Part shown: piece by piece, positions 24,623-33,543 of the stretch
Layout of the letters: each line of letters opens with the position of its first letter
Numbering within the stretch: position 1 is the first letter of the stretch
The notes under the pieces: model-generated
Databases searched by the model: none
Seen by the model: the letters and a program-made list of their open reading frames with translations, nothing else
What the model was told of the DNA's origin: nothing
Translations under genes and position numbers: made by a program
Origin: Acetivibrio saccincola
GTDB taxonomy: Bacteria; Bacillota; Clostridia; Acetivibrionales; Acetivibrionaceae
Direction: 5' to 3'
NCBI RefSeq assembly: GCF_002844395.1
Contig: NZ_CP025197.1
Span: forward strand, 2,294,001 to 2,358,000
DNA: 64,000 nt

Positions 24623-26794
24623 TTAGTGGGTATCAAGAATTATGAAATCAACTGCTATTATTTCACCTTCCTGTACCTCTTCTCCAGGTTCAACACTCTG
24701 GCTTATGGCAGAACCAATTCCGTTTATTTTTATATTAAGCCCCATATCTCTTAATGTCCTTGTGGCCTCTTCTACAGTTTTGTTGGTCAGGTCAGGCACC
24801 TTCACCATTTTTTTGGTTTCAGGTTTGTAAGTATAAACTATAACCGTTGACTGCTTTGATATAACAGCTCCAGGCTTTGGAGTCTGCTCTTTTACCACAA
24901 TGTCTCCGCTGCTGTTGTCCCCTTCAATCCTGTAATCTAAACCATATTCCCTGAGTATCAGCTTTGCTTCATTTAAAGTTTTATCCCTGATGTCCGGTAC
25001 AAATACTTCCTCTGCCATCATTTGCTCATCTTTTTCTGTATATCTTCTCTCTATATTTAAGTAGTCCAAAGTATCCTCTATAATTCTTCCTGCCACAGGA
25101 GCAGCTATCTGACCTCCATAATAGGAATGACCTGTAGGATGGTTTAGTGCAACCAAAACAGATATAACCGGATTATCTGCCGGTGCAAATGCTGCAAAGG
25201 ACGCTATATAAACCCCTTCTTCAAGAGTTTCTGAAGTTCCTGTTTTCCCGGCAACCCTGTAGCCCCTTACATAGGCGTTTCTTCCGGTACCTTCTGAAAC
25301 AACACCTTCTAAAAGTTCCCTCATTGCACTGGAAGTTTCTTTGGAAATAACCTGTCTTATAACTTCAGGCTCAAATTTTTCCACTATATTCCCTTCACTG
25401 TCCCTCAGCTCTTTAACAAGCCTTGGTCTCATAAGATTTCCCCCATTGGCAATGGCACAATATGCATTAACCAAATGAACAGGTGTTATTGTAAATCTTT
25501 GACCAAAGGTTGTAGTTGCCATATTTATCAAAGTAGGATTTTTATGAATATTACTTTCCCCTTCGTAGGGCAGTGGAACTCCTGTCTTATCATAAAACCC
25601 GAAGCTTCTTACATACTCATAAAAAGTTGAAATACCTAGCTTTTCCCCTATCCTTACAAAGGAGGGGTTGCAGGAGTTATACACAGCTTCCCTTAAAGTC
25701 TGTTCCCCATGGGGGGGAGTTCTCCAGCACCTTATTGTATGTCCCTGCACCTCAATAGGACTATCATTTGTAATATCATCAAGGCTTATAATCCCCTCTT
25801 CAAGACCTGCTGCCACTGTAATTGCTTTAAATGTGGAACCCGGCTCATAAGTGTCAACCAATCCCCTGTTTCTCCAAACAGTCTCCTGAAGTTTTTCAAT
25901 ATCTTCACTGGTGGTTCCGTCCCATGTTTCCGGATCTTCACCTGGCGGGCACGCCCTGGGGTTATTAGGGTTATAGTCCGGCTTTGAAACCATAGCAAGT
26001 ATATCCCCGTTTCTAGGGTCCATTACAATAACTATACCACCCTTTAGCACTTTATTATCATCTATTGCCCTTTCCAATTCCCTTGTGGCAATATACTGTA
26101 TGTCTTTATCTATGGTTAGTACCACATCCAGACCGTCTTGAGGTTCGATGCGCTTCTCCTCGTAAAAAGGTGTCTGCCTTCCCCTGGCATCCACTTCACT
26201 TAGTATCTTTCCCGGTACCCCTTTTAAGTATTTATCCATTACCCTTTCTATACCGTCAAGTCCTTGGTTGTCATATCCTACAAAACCCAATATATGGGAT
26301 GCCAGGTTATTGTGGGGATAAACCCTTTTAGAATCTTCATCTATATAAATACCTTTTATATTATTTTCACTTCTAAACTGCCTAACTTTATTTCCAACCT
26401 CTTTGCTGACATGCCTTTTTATCTCCTGGTATCTGTTGTTTTTATTCATCTTCTCTAAAACATCTTCTTTATCCATTTCCAAAATCAAAGCAAGATTTTC
26501 TGCAATGAATTCCCGCTCTTTTTTATCTTTTGGCAAATCCTGGGGGTTTACAGCTATCCTTTCAGCACTTGAACTAACTGCAAGTTTATTGCCATTTCTA
26601 TCATAAATAGTCCCTCTTTTGGGGGTTATTTCCCTATTGCTGTTTTGCTGCTGGAAAGCCATTTCCTGAAGTTCTTCCCCCCGAACCATTTGAATCCAAC
26701 CCACTCTAAATAAAAGCCCCAATATAAAAAGAGAAAAAGCTACCATTAAAAATAATAGCCTCTTCTTCATCATTAATGTAGCACCATTCACCAA
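24623..26794 (-). CDS. spoVD: Class B penicillin-binding protein SpoVD/FtsI with two PASTA domains
   Basis: Transpeptidase partner of FtsW/SpoVE in septal or spore-cortex peptidoglycan. It has one N-terminal membrane helix (about 12-33), the PBP dimerisation domain (RGTIYDRNGNKLAVS), and transpeptidase motifs SxxK in YEPGSTFKAIT (Ser about 318), SxN in YNSCNPSF and KTG in VAGKTGTSE. Two PASTA domains follow (about 590-655 and 660-720). PASTA domains occur in SpoVD and in some vegetative PBPs, so a single enzyme may serve both roles. GTG start with GGAGGGG upstream. Confidence 0.9.
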   Translation of the reverse strand: MVNGATLMMKKRLLFLMVAFSLFILGLLFRVGWIQMVRGEELQEMAFQQQNSNREITPKRGTIYDRNGNKLAVSSSAERIAVNPQDLPKDKKEREFIAENLALILEMDKEDVLEKMNKNNRYQEIKRHVSKEVGNKVRQFRSENNIKGIYIDEDSKRVYPHNNLASHILGFVGYDNQGLDGIERVMDKYLKGVPGKILSEVDARGRQTPFYEEKRIEPQDGLDVVLTIDKDIQYIATRELERAIDDNKVLKGGIVIVMDPRNGDILAMVSKPDYNPNNPRACPPGEDPETWDGTTSEDIEKLQETVWRNRGLVDTYEPGSTFKAITVAAGLEEGIISLDDITNDSPIEVQGHTIRCWRTPPHGEQTLREAVYNSCNPSFVRIGEKLGISTFYEYVRSFGFYDKTGVPLPYEGESNIHKNPTLINMATTTFGQRFTITPVHLVNAYCAIANGGNLMRPRLVKELRDSEGNIVEKFEPEVIRQVISKETSSAMRELLEGVVSEGTGRNAYVRGYRVAGKTGTSETLEEGVYIASFAAFAPADNPVISVLVALNHPTGHSYYGGQIAAPVAGRIIEDTLDYLNIERRYTEKDEQMMAEEVFVPDIRDKTLNEAKLILREYGLDYRIEGDNSSGDIVVKEQTPKPGAVISKQSTVIVYTYKPETKKMVKVPDLTNKTVEEATRTLRDMGLNIKINGIGSAISQSVEPGEEVQEGEIIAVDFIILDTH

Positions 26795-26827
26795 AGCCCC
26801 TCCTTTAGTAAGTATGCAAAAACAAGC

Positions 26828-27313
26828 TTAGTGTATAAAACTGCTTACACTCTTTATTTTTCCCACCAAGGTGTCCAGCACTCCAGGATTTTCTTTATTT
26901 TGATTTTCATCATCTAAAACCACCGTAGAGTCATCCCTTGGTATACTTATATATGTAATCTGATGCCTGTCAGGCTCCTGCATTCCCAGCTTTGTTTTTG
27001 CAACTTCCCTTATATTGTTTAAATCAATACTGTTTTTTATATCAAGTTCTATGTTCTTGTTTTCTTCCCTAATTTCATTATATTCAACAATTTGCTGATT
27101 TATAATATAATTTAATTCAGTAATTTTAGCATACCTGTAAGCTACAAAACCCGCTAAAGTGGATATAAACAGTAAAACCAATACATACTTAATCTTTACT
27201 TTATTATTGTTCCTCTGTTTTTTCTTGGATTTTAGCACCTTATTTTCTTTGTAAACGTCATATTCAAGCTTTCTTGCTGCTGTTCCGTGTATATACTGTT
27301 TATTATCTAACAT
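26828..27313 (-). CDS. ftsL: Cell division protein FtsL-like
   Basis: 161-aa bitopic protein: a basic cytoplasmic N-terminus (residues 1-42), one membrane helix (about 43-60, YVLVLLFISTLAGFVAY), then a heptad-rich coiled coil (INQQIVEYNEIREENKNIELDIKNSI) followed by the IREVAKTKLGMQEPDRHQITYI segment shared by FtsL and DivIC. Position between rsmH and the class B PBP fixes the identity. The ATG at 27311-27313 is preferred, with AGGAAGGTG upstream; the GTG at 27322 lies inside that site. Confidence 0.85.
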   Translation of the reverse strand: MLDNKQYIHGTAARKLEYDVYKENKVLKSKKKQRNNNKVKIKYVLVLLFISTLAGFVAYRYAKITELNYIINQQIVEYNEIREENKNIELDIKNSIDLNNIREVAKTKLGMQEPDRHQITYISIPRDDSTVVLDDENQNKENPGVLDTLVGKIKSVSSFIH

Positions 27314-27474
27314 TTTATTCACCTTCCTGAAGGTTATAACACTTTAAAGTATAAAATTACCAACAGACAATAAATCCAGGGGTTTGGCTTTTCTTTTTAA
27401 AAAAGCACTTCCCCCGGAACAAAACAACTTAAGCTCTTTTTTAGCTTTACTATCTTCCTTTAATGAAAATTTGT

Positions 27475-27649
27475 CTTTTGTAAAGTGTCTTTTTTCCTTT
27501 TCTTTTGTTTTTTAATACTTCTTCTTTTGTTTTCCTAAAATATTTTTCCTTTGTCTTTTAAAAACTTTCTTCTTTTGTAATTTACCATTTGCTTTTCTTT
27601 TGTAGTTTTATAATTTTTTCTTTTGTTGTTTTTTTAATTTTTCTTTTGT
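27475..27649. repeat. Eight-copy CTTTTGT array with ~24-bp period
   Basis: In the 377-bp gap between ftsL and rsmH, CTTTTGT starts at 27475, 27502, 27524, 27572, 27597, 27620 and 27643, with a variant CCTTTGT at 27548. Intervals are 27, 22, 24, 24, 25, 23 and 23 bases. In the dcw mRNA each unit reads ACAAAAG, usually followed by AA or a purine. When translated locally the copies give TKEK- or TKEE-type peptides, but the intervals are not multiples of three and stops break every frame. No complete gene, promoter or terminator is apparent in the gap. Confidence 0.8.
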
Positions 27650-27690
27650 TTTATTTCCACCCTCAGAAAAAACTTTCTAAGGATTATATA

Positions 27691-28632
27691 CTATATTTTT
27701 TCAACCACTCTCAATTTTGAACTTCTTGCCCTTGGGTTTTTCTCAATCTCCTCCTTTGATGGTATGATGGTCTTTTTCCCTATAATTTTTACCAAAGGCT
27801 TTTTCCCGCATATACATACCGGAAATTCCGGAGGGCATGTACATGGTTTTGCTCTGTTATAAAAAGTGTTTTTAACTATCCTGTCCTCTAGTGAATGGAA
27901 GGATATAATGCAAAATCTTCCCCCCGGCTTTAATAGTTCTATTCCATCACTAACTGCCTTTTCAAGTACTCCTAATTCATCATTTACTGCTATTCTTAAA
28001 GCCTGGAAAGTGCGCTTTGCAGGGTGGGGTCCTTCCCTCCTTGCCCCTTTTGGTATTGCAGCCTTAATAATATCTACCAGCTCGCCTGTACTTTCAATTG
28101 GCTTCTTTTCCCTTGCATCAACAATAAATTCTGCAATTCTTTTAGCCCATCTTTCTTCGCCGTAATTTTGTATTATTTCACTTAGCTGCTCTTTGCTGTA
28201 CTCATTTACCAATATCTTTGCTGTCAGCCTTCCCCTTCTGTCCATCCTCATATCCAAAGGGGCATCTTTTTTATAACTAAATCCCCTTTCCCCCTCATCC
28301 AATTGATGGGAGGAGACCCCAAGGTCTAGAAGTATCCCGTCCACACCTTGAATGTTGTTTTCAAAGCAAACATCTTTTATATTTTTAAAATTTGTATTTA
28401 CAAGTATAATTCCTGCCTGTCCACCTGCACTTTTAAGCCTTATTTCAGAAGTTTTTACAGCAAATTCATCCTGGTCTAACCCAATTAAAATTCCCTTGCT
28501 ATTTAGCCTCTTATATATCTCTAAAGAGTGTCCCGCACCCCCTATAGTCCCATCTATATAAATCCCGTCAGGCTTAATATTAAGTTTTTCTATAACTTCT
28601 TTCAGCAATACAGGGCTGTGATGAAACTCCAT
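27691..28632 (-). CDS. rsmH: 16S rRNA m4C1402 methyltransferase RsmH (MraW)
   Basis: SAM-dependent N4-methyltransferase acting on C1402 of 16S rRNA. Recognised by [14 protein letters not shown] at the N-terminus, the SAM motif [12 protein letters not shown] (about 25-36), [24 protein letters not shown] and [12 protein letters not shown]. 313 aa is normal. The ATG at 28630-28632 is preferred to the TTG directly before it; AAAGGA lies nine bases upstream. It stands in its usual place after mraZ. Confidence 0.95.
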   Translation of the reverse strand: MEFHHSPVLLKEVIEKLNIKPDGIYIDGTIGGAGHSLEIYKRLNSKGILIGLDQDEFAVKTSEIRLKSAGGQAGIILVNTNFKNIKDVCFENNIQGVDGILLDLGVSSHQLDEGERGFSYKKDAPLDMRMDRRGRLTAKILVNEYSKEQLSEIIQNYGEERWAKRIAEFIVDAREKKPIESTGELVDIIKAAIPKGARREGPHPAKRTFQALRIAVNDELGVLEKAVSDGIELLKPGGRFCIISFHSLEDRIVKNTFYNRAKPCTCPPEFPVCICGKKPLVKIIGKKTIIPSKEEIEKNPRARSSKLRVVEKI

Positions 28633-28659
28633 CAAACTATTCCTTTCAAAAATTCTTTT

Positions 28660-29091
28660 TTAAATTCCCAGCATAGACATTTTTTCTGCAATGCTTTCAG
28701 GACTAATATTGTCATCTCCACAGTATCTCTCCCATTCAGCCTTGTCCCATATTTCAACCCTGGTGGACACTCCTATTATATATACATCCTTTTCCAATTT
28801 TGCATGCTGCCTTAAATTGTTAGGTATTAGTATTCTACCCTGTTTATCCAATTCACATTCAGTAGCTCCTGCAAAAAAGAATCTTACAAAAGCTCTTACA
28901 TCTTTATCGGTGAAAGGAAGTGATCTTAGTTTTGCTTCAAGTTCTCCCCACTCTTTTGATGAATACGCAAACAAACAGTTATCAAGACCTTTGGTTAGAA
29001 TAAAACTTTCCCCAAGTCCGTCCCTAAACTTAGATGGTATGATAACCCGGCCTTTTGCGTCAACTGAGTGTTGGTATTCACCATAAAACAA
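28660..29091 (-). CDS. mraZ: Transcriptional regulator MraZ
   Basis: AbrB-like DNA-binding protein that controls the dcw operon. Two MraZ half-domains are visible: [20 protein letters not shown] (residues 4-23) and [19 protein letters not shown] (about 76-94), each with the DxxGRxxxP core. 143 aa is normal. The start is TTG at 29089-29091 with GAGGTG upstream. Three GTGG-type repeats for its own binding lie just upstream (29122-29147). Confidence 0.95.
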   Translation of the reverse strand: MFYGEYQHSVDAKGRVIIPSKFRDGLGESFILTKGLDNCLFAYSSKEWGELEAKLRSLPFTDKDVRAFVRFFFAGATECELDKQGRILIPNNLRQHAKLEKDVYIIGVSTRVEIWDKAEWERYCGDDNISPESIAEKMSMLGI

Positions 29092-29121
29092 CTATTTCAC
29101 CTCACATCTTGTCACATTCCA

Positions 29122-29147
29122 CCACTTCACTCCACTTCTCACCACTT
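29122..29147 (-). promoter_or_regulatory. MraZ operator (three AAGTGG boxes)
   Basis: AAGTGG occurs three times on the minus strand (29142-29147, 29132-29137, 29122-29127) at an exact 10-bp period, the known architecture of MraZ boxes. It lies directly after the predicted start site of the mraZ promoter, so binding would repress the dcw transcript. Confidence 0.85.
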
Positions 29148-29155
29148 ATAATTTA

Positions 29156-29184
29156 ATTTTAGTCTATAAACGCATAATAATCAA
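29156..29184 (-). promoter_or_regulatory. mraZ/dcw operon promoter
   Basis: TTGATT (29179-29184), 17-bp spacer, TAAAAT (29156-29161) on the minus strand; the start site is expected near 29149, immediately before the three MraZ boxes. Confidence 0.7.
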
Positions 29185-29218
29185 GAGGAAATTTAAAATT
29201 TTTTCTAAAAAAAATAAA

Positions 29219-29240
29219 AGATAGGACTTCTGTCCTACCT
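29219..29240 (-). terminator. Terminator after the Spo0E-like gene
   Basis: Arms AGATAGGAC (29219-29227) and GTCCTACCT (29232-29240) around TTCT, followed on the minus strand by CTTTTATTTTTTTT and on the plus strand by TTTTT. Confidence 0.8.
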
Positions 29241-29265
29241 TTTTTGAAGATGTTTACTAGTATTT

Positions 29266-29448
29266 TTAGTTTTTGTTTTTACAGCCGGCACCTGATATTT
29301 TGTGTCTGCCGCCTAGCTGTTCATCATAATACTTTGCAATGAGTAAATCCAATTGCACACTCATTTCATATATCTTTGCATAATCGTCTTCACAGTCAAT
29401 CATGCTGTTTAACTTATCCTGCAGCAGTCTAATCTCACTTTGGACCAT
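29266..29448 (-). CDS. Spo0E-like aspartyl-phosphate phosphatase
   Basis: 60-aa protein with the Spo0E family helix pair and signature SVQLDLLIAKYYDEQ (about 30-44), matching the SxxLDxLIxxY motif that contacts phosphorylated Spo0A. Such proteins remove phosphate from Spo0A and delay sporulation. The Lys/Gly-rich C-terminal tail is variable in the family. It stands alone between lgt and the dcw promoter, with its own terminator. Confidence 0.85.
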   Translation of the reverse strand: MVQSEIRLLQDKLNSMIDCEDDYAKIYEMSVQLDLLIAKYYDEQLGGRHKISGAGCKNKN

Positions 29449-29626
29449 TTTAACACCACCATTATCTTTTGTAGAAAATATTTAATTCTTAGTATTTCAA
29501 CAAACCCTTAGTTTTTTTGACACAAATAGTGTTTTTTTATTAACTAGTGGCTTGCTTTCCTTTTAATTATAGAAATTTACCAGCAGCATGTCAATATTGA
29601 TAAAAAATTGTAACACTGCTGTAACA

Positions 29627-30460
29627 TTATCTGCTAACAACTCCATATTTTTTACGTCTTATTATAAAAATTACACCAAATACGACAACAAACGATATTG
29701 CAAGTAATTGGGACACTCTGAAAGGCCCTATGTAAAGACTGTCTATTCTCAAACCCTCTATCCAAAATCTCCCTGCTCCATAGAGAATCATATACAGGAA
29801 AAACAATTCTCCTTTTACTTTGTATTTCTTTCTATACCACATAAGAAACAAAAAAGCTGCAAAACTCCACAAAGATTCATATAAAAAAGTTGGATGGACA
29901 GGCAAATCAGGATCCATACCAGGAATGCCTGACAGCTCTATCCTTCTTTTTATAATTTCACTTGTCATTCCCCAGGGTAAATTTGTATTAGTACCAAAAG
30001 CCTCATTGTTAGTAAAATTTCCCCATCTCCCAATCGCCTGAGCCAGCAGGAAATACGGACCTCCCAGATCTAAAAGATTTAAAAAATCCACTTTTTTTAT
30101 CTTACAGTATATGTATGAAGACAATACTGCACCAATCAGCCCTCCGTATATAGCCAACCCGCCTGTCCTGATATTTATTATTTTTAGTATATCCCCTCCA
30201 AATTCATCCCAGTTAAATATAACATAAAAAAGCCTTGCCCCTATTATTCCTGAGGGTGCCCCCAAAAGCACAATATCTAAAATCTGCTCTTCCTTTATTC
30301 CAAACCTTTCCCGGTTTCTCATTCCCAAAAAAACAGCTGTAACAAATGCTATAGAAATAATTATTCCATACCACAAAACTTCTATACCAAATATTTCAAA
30401 GGCCACCCTGTTAACCGGTATTTTTAAATCCCATAAATTAGGAAATCTTACATAATTCAT
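29627..30460 (-). CDS. lgt: Prolipoprotein diacylglyceryl transferase Lgt
   Basis: Membrane enzyme that attaches diacylglycerol to the lipobox Cys of prolipoproteins. About seven helices; the Lgt signature is AQAIGRWGNFTNNEAFG (about 139-155), with HPTFLYESLW (about 187) and GAGRFWIEGLRIDSL (about 229) near the C-terminus. 277 aa is normal. AGGAGG precedes the ATG. Its substrates here would include the two lipoproteins at 56397-57741. Confidence 0.95.
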   Translation of the reverse strand: MNYVRFPNLWDLKIPVNRVAFEIFGIEVLWYGIIISIAFVTAVFLGMRNRERFGIKEEQILDIVLLGAPSGIIGARLFYVIFNWDEFGGDILKIINIRTGGLAIYGGLIGAVLSSYIYCKIKKVDFLNLLDLGGPYFLLAQAIGRWGNFTNNEAFGTNTNLPWGMTSEIIKRRIELSGIPGMDPDLPVHPTFLYESLWSFAAFLFLMWYRKKYKVKGELFFLYMILYGAGRFWIEGLRIDSLYIGPFRVSQLLAISFVVVFGVIFIIRRKKYGVVSR

Positions 30461-30520
30461 TTTTGTCCTCCTGTTAACTCTATTTCTACTCTTTTGTATC
30501 TATTGGTAGCATTTTTTAAT

Positions 30521-31801
30521 TTATGAAATAGGTTTTATTACAGAAACAGCTAATCTCTCTTTATTAAAATGTTCTCTAAATACCTTTTCCACATAGTCAA
30601 AAGTTATTTGGTCATATACATTCAAATAATCAAAAATATTTACTTCTTTAAAATACACAGACATAAACATATGTGCTATCCTGTCAACAGAGTTCAGCTG
30701 CCTTATAAATCTTCCCCTCATTGCCTTTTTAATGCGCTGATAATCTTTTTCATCAATACCTTTTTTGCATAAATCTTCTATCTTAGAAATAACTTTTTCT
30801 TTAACCAAAAGAGGATCTTTTGATTCCCCTCCAAAAGATGAAAAAGCATAATTTTCTTCAATGCTGTAGTCAAAATCAAATGTGTTGTTAATAAGACCTT
30901 CATTATAAAGCTCTGTGTATAAATCCGAACTTCTTCCTAAAATAATTTCAAGAAGAATTTTTACTGCAATTTCCCTGTTTAAGCAGTTAATTCCCTTAGA
31001 TTCAAAATTAACATCTTTAAAACCCATTAGAAAGAGAGGCATTGCAACGGCAAGTTTTTGTTCTTTGTAATGTTTATTAATTTCATCAGGCTCTTTGGGA
31101 AAAATCCTTTCAATCTCAATATCCTTTTCACTTTTAAATATATTTTCTTCCACCATCTGAAAAACCTTTTCAACTTCTACGTCCCCAACTACAACAATTA
31201 CCATGTTTGACGGGTGATAGAAGGTATTATAGCACTTATATAAAATTTCCCTGTCTATTTTGGATATGCTTTCAATGGTTCCTGCTATATCAATTTTTAC
31301 AGGATTTTCTTTATAAAATGCATCTAAAAGATTAAAAAACACCCTCCAGTCAGGATTATCTTCATACATTCTTATTTCCTGGCCAATAATGGCTTTTTCT
31401 TTTTCCACACTTTCTTCGGTAATATACGGGTTTTGCACATAGTCCAATAAAAGATTGAAATTTTCAAAAAACTTATCTATGCATGAAAAAAGATAAACCG
31501 TCTGGGAAAAGCTGGTGTATGCATTGGGATTAGAGCCAAGCTTTGAAAATTTATCCATAACACTTCCGTCCTTTTGTTCGAAAAGCTTGTGTTCTAAAAA
31601 ATGAGCTATCCCGTCAGGTACTTTTACTCTTTCCCCGTTTACCACAAACTCACTGTTAATGGAACCGTAATGAGTACCAAAAGCGGCAAATTTTTTAGAA
31701 TATCCCTTTTTAGGTATTACAAAGACTTTAAGCCCGCTTTTATGCTGATAAAGATACATTGTTTCATCTATTTTATCATAATTTATTGTCTTTATTTCCA
31801 C
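30521..31801 (-). CDS. M16 family metallopeptidase, active subunit (YmfH-like)
   Basis: Zinc peptidase with the inverted HxxEH motif in GIAHFLEHKLFEQ (about residues 65-77) and the distal Glu in VEKEKAIIGQEIRMYEDN (about 131-148). 426 aa, two M16 lobes, the size of the YmfH/AlbF group. It pairs with the adjacent 31838-33127 protein, which lacks the zinc motif; such pairs form heterodimers. GTG start at 31799-31801 with AAGGAGG. Substrate unknown. Confidence 0.85.
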   Translation of the reverse strand: MEIKTINYDKIDETMYLYQHKSGLKVFVIPKKGYSKKFAAFGTHYGSINSEFVVNGERVKVPDGIAHFLEHKLFEQKDGSVMDKFSKLGSNPNAYTSFSQTVYLFSCIDKFFENFNLLLDYVQNPYITEESVEKEKAIIGQEIRMYEDNPDWRVFFNLLDAFYKENPVKIDIAGTIESISKIDREILYKCYNTFYHPSNMVIVVVGDVEVEKVFQMVEENIFKSEKDIEIERIFPKEPDEINKHYKEQKLAVAMPLFLMGFKDVNFESKGINCLNREIAVKILLEIILGRSSDLYTELYNEGLINNTFDFDYSIEENYAFSSFGGESKDPLLVKEKVISKIEDLCKKGIDEKDYQRIKKAMRGRFIRQLNSVDRIAHMFMSVYFKEVNIFDYLNVYDQITFDYVEKVFREHFNKERLAVSVIKPIS

Positions 31802-31837
31802 GGATAAATCCTCCTTTTAATTTAAAATTTTTTGTGT

Positions 31838-33127
31838 TTAAATTTCCTTCTCATTGTTTGTAATAAAATAAATTGTATCAAGTTTTACCTTTAATGCAAT
31901 ATCAGCCACCTCTTTTATTGATGCATTTTTTACCTTCTCAATAACCATATCCGGAGTATCTTCTGATTTTGTAATATACTGACTTAAGTAAAAATCAACT
32001 AATTGAAGCTGGCTGTCTTTAATGGATTTTATACCTGTTTCAATGCTTTTTTGTGCCGCTTCATATTCATATTCTGTAATATTCCCTTTTGCTATATCTT
32101 CTAACTGTTTATTTATTATTTCAATTGTCTTATCTTTATTTTCAATTTCAATACCGCTGCTTATAACCATAAGCCCTTTAAATTTTTCAAGGCGAGAAAA
32201 AACATAATAAGCAAGACCTTCTTTCTCCCTTACATTTTGAAATAGTTTTGAGTGCACTCCCCCGCCTAATATGCTGTTATATAAAATTAATTTATAATAC
32301 TCTTCATCATTTGGGTAAGTATTTGTTCTAAACCCTAGTGAGAGTTTTCCTTGATTTACATCAAAAGTTTCTGTTACATTTTTTACCTTGTCCACTGCAA
32401 TTTCTATTTCTGCTTCCTTTATGTCTATTACTTCTTCCCTGTCTATTTTAAACAAGTTATCTTTAATATAGTCTATATCTTCAGGTTTTAAATCCCCTGA
32501 TACAAAAACATACATAGGAAGGGTTTTTATAAATTTTAAATAGTGTTCATATAAGTCTTTGCAATTTATTGATTCTAAATTTTCCAAGCTTCCATAGTCA
32601 TATATTCCAAAGGGCTCACCTTTACAAACCTCTTCTAAGCACCTTTCTACAGCATAGTGCATTTTATTGTTTACCCGACCTTTAATTAACTCTTTCATTT
32701 TCTCTGTTTCCTGGGCAACATATTCATTTTTAAAACATCCGTCTTCTAAAACAGGTTCTGTTATAATTTCCATCAAAAAGTCAAAAGCCTTTTTAGTTAT
32801 ATCAATATTCTCACTGATGTATTTATCTGAAATATACTCTATATAAAACTGAATTATCTGATTCTCCCCTTTTTTTGTCACTCCGCAGTCAAATGAAGTC
32901 CCGTATAGCTCATCTAAATAAAGGGAAATATCCCGGATGGAAGGATATTTAGTACATCCTCTTCTTAAAACTGCAGGAATCAACGCATTTTTTGATGCAT
33001 TTGCATTTGTTAAATTATCGTGGAAAAAAATATTTATTGAATTGGTTTTAAACTTATTTGTTGGTATCCAAAATAGGGTTATTCCATTAAAAGATGCTAT
33101 CTTTTTAGCCTGGCTGTCTTTAAACAT
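31838..33127 (-). CDS. M16 family protein, inactive subunit (YmfF-like)
   Basis: 429 aa with the M16 fold: LIPAVLRRGCTKYPSIRDISLYLDELYGTSFD near the N-terminus and GGGVHSKLFQNVREKEGLAYYVFS (about 281-304) in the second lobe. The HxxEH zinc site is replaced (residues near 46-60 have no His-Glu-His), so it is the non-catalytic partner of the downstream gene. Only 36 bp separate the two genes. Confidence 0.83.
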   Translation of the reverse strand: MFKDSQAKKIASFNGITLFWIPTNKFKTNSINIFFHDNLTNANASKNALIPAVLRRGCTKYPSIRDISLYLDELYGTSFDCGVTKKGENQIIQFYIEYISDKYISENIDITKKAFDFLMEIITEPVLEDGCFKNEYVAQETEKMKELIKGRVNNKMHYAVERCLEEVCKGEPFGIYDYGSLENLESINCKDLYEHYLKFIKTLPMYVFVSGDLKPEDIDYIKDNLFKIDREEVIDIKEAEIEIAVDKVKNVTETFDVNQGKLSLGFRTNTYPNDEEYYKLILYNSILGGGVHSKLFQNVREKEGLAYYVFSRLEKFKGLMVISSGIEIENKDKTIEIINKQLEDIAKGNITEYEYEAAQKSIETGIKSIKDSQLQLVDFYLSQYITKSEDTPDMVIEKVKNASIKEVADIALKVKLDTIYFITNNEKEI

Positions 33128-33321
33128 TAAATTAATCCTCCCTTTTATTCTATGTATTTTTCTTGCATTTATAATAAATTCCCTTATTATCTATTCTCCC
33201 AAAAACACTGTAATATAACAATATTTTTTTTGAAAAAATATCTTTTTAAAATTTTTTTAAAATTATTTATCATAAATAAAAAAGTTTTATATTGAAATAA
33301 TAGTAGTAATGGAGGGATTTT

Positions 33322-33492
33322 ATGAATCAGATAAGGTATTATAGAAAATACCCGCGGACACATGAAAAATCAAGTGCAGAAGATAATAGCCATGAATTTA
33401 ACTTAAATCTTCCAAGCGTATTGGGAATTCTTGCATTTACGCTGATCCAAGGTATGTTTTTAGGATACATGCTAAAAAAAAGTTTTGATTAA
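33322..33492 (+). CDS. Small single-span membrane protein (56 aa)
   Basis: Unrecognised small protein, starts MNQIRYYRKYPRTHEKSS. It has a charged, basic then acidic N-terminal half, and one membrane helix near residues 32-51 (SVLGILAFTLIQGMFLGYML) ending KKSFD. A strong GGAGGG lies six bases before the ATG and a strong terminator follows 10 bases after the stop, which argue for real expression. It is the only plus-strand gene between 17.8 and 64 kb and is divergent from the M16 pair. In 33128-33321 nothing else but A/T-rich leader is seen. Confidence 0.65.
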   Translation: MNQIRYYRKYPRTHEKSSAEDNSHEFNLNLPSVLGILAFTLIQGMFLGYMLKKSFD

Positions 33493-33501
33493 TTTTAAAT
33501 T

Positions 33502-33532
33502 AGTTGGGGCAATCTCCCCAACTAAGCTTTTA
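33502..33532. terminator. Bidirectional terminator
   Basis: Perfect 8-bp arms AGTTGGGG (33502-33509) and CCCCAACT (33516-33523), followed by AAGCTTTTAT. Lies between the convergent small membrane gene and the gene at 33544. Confidence 0.8.
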
Positions 33533-33543
33533 TAGGGTGTTTT

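Noticed and set aside
27475-27649. CRISPR array
   Set aside because: The repeated unit is only 7-9 bp with A/T-rich gaps of variable length, no palindromic repeat, and no cas gene in the window.
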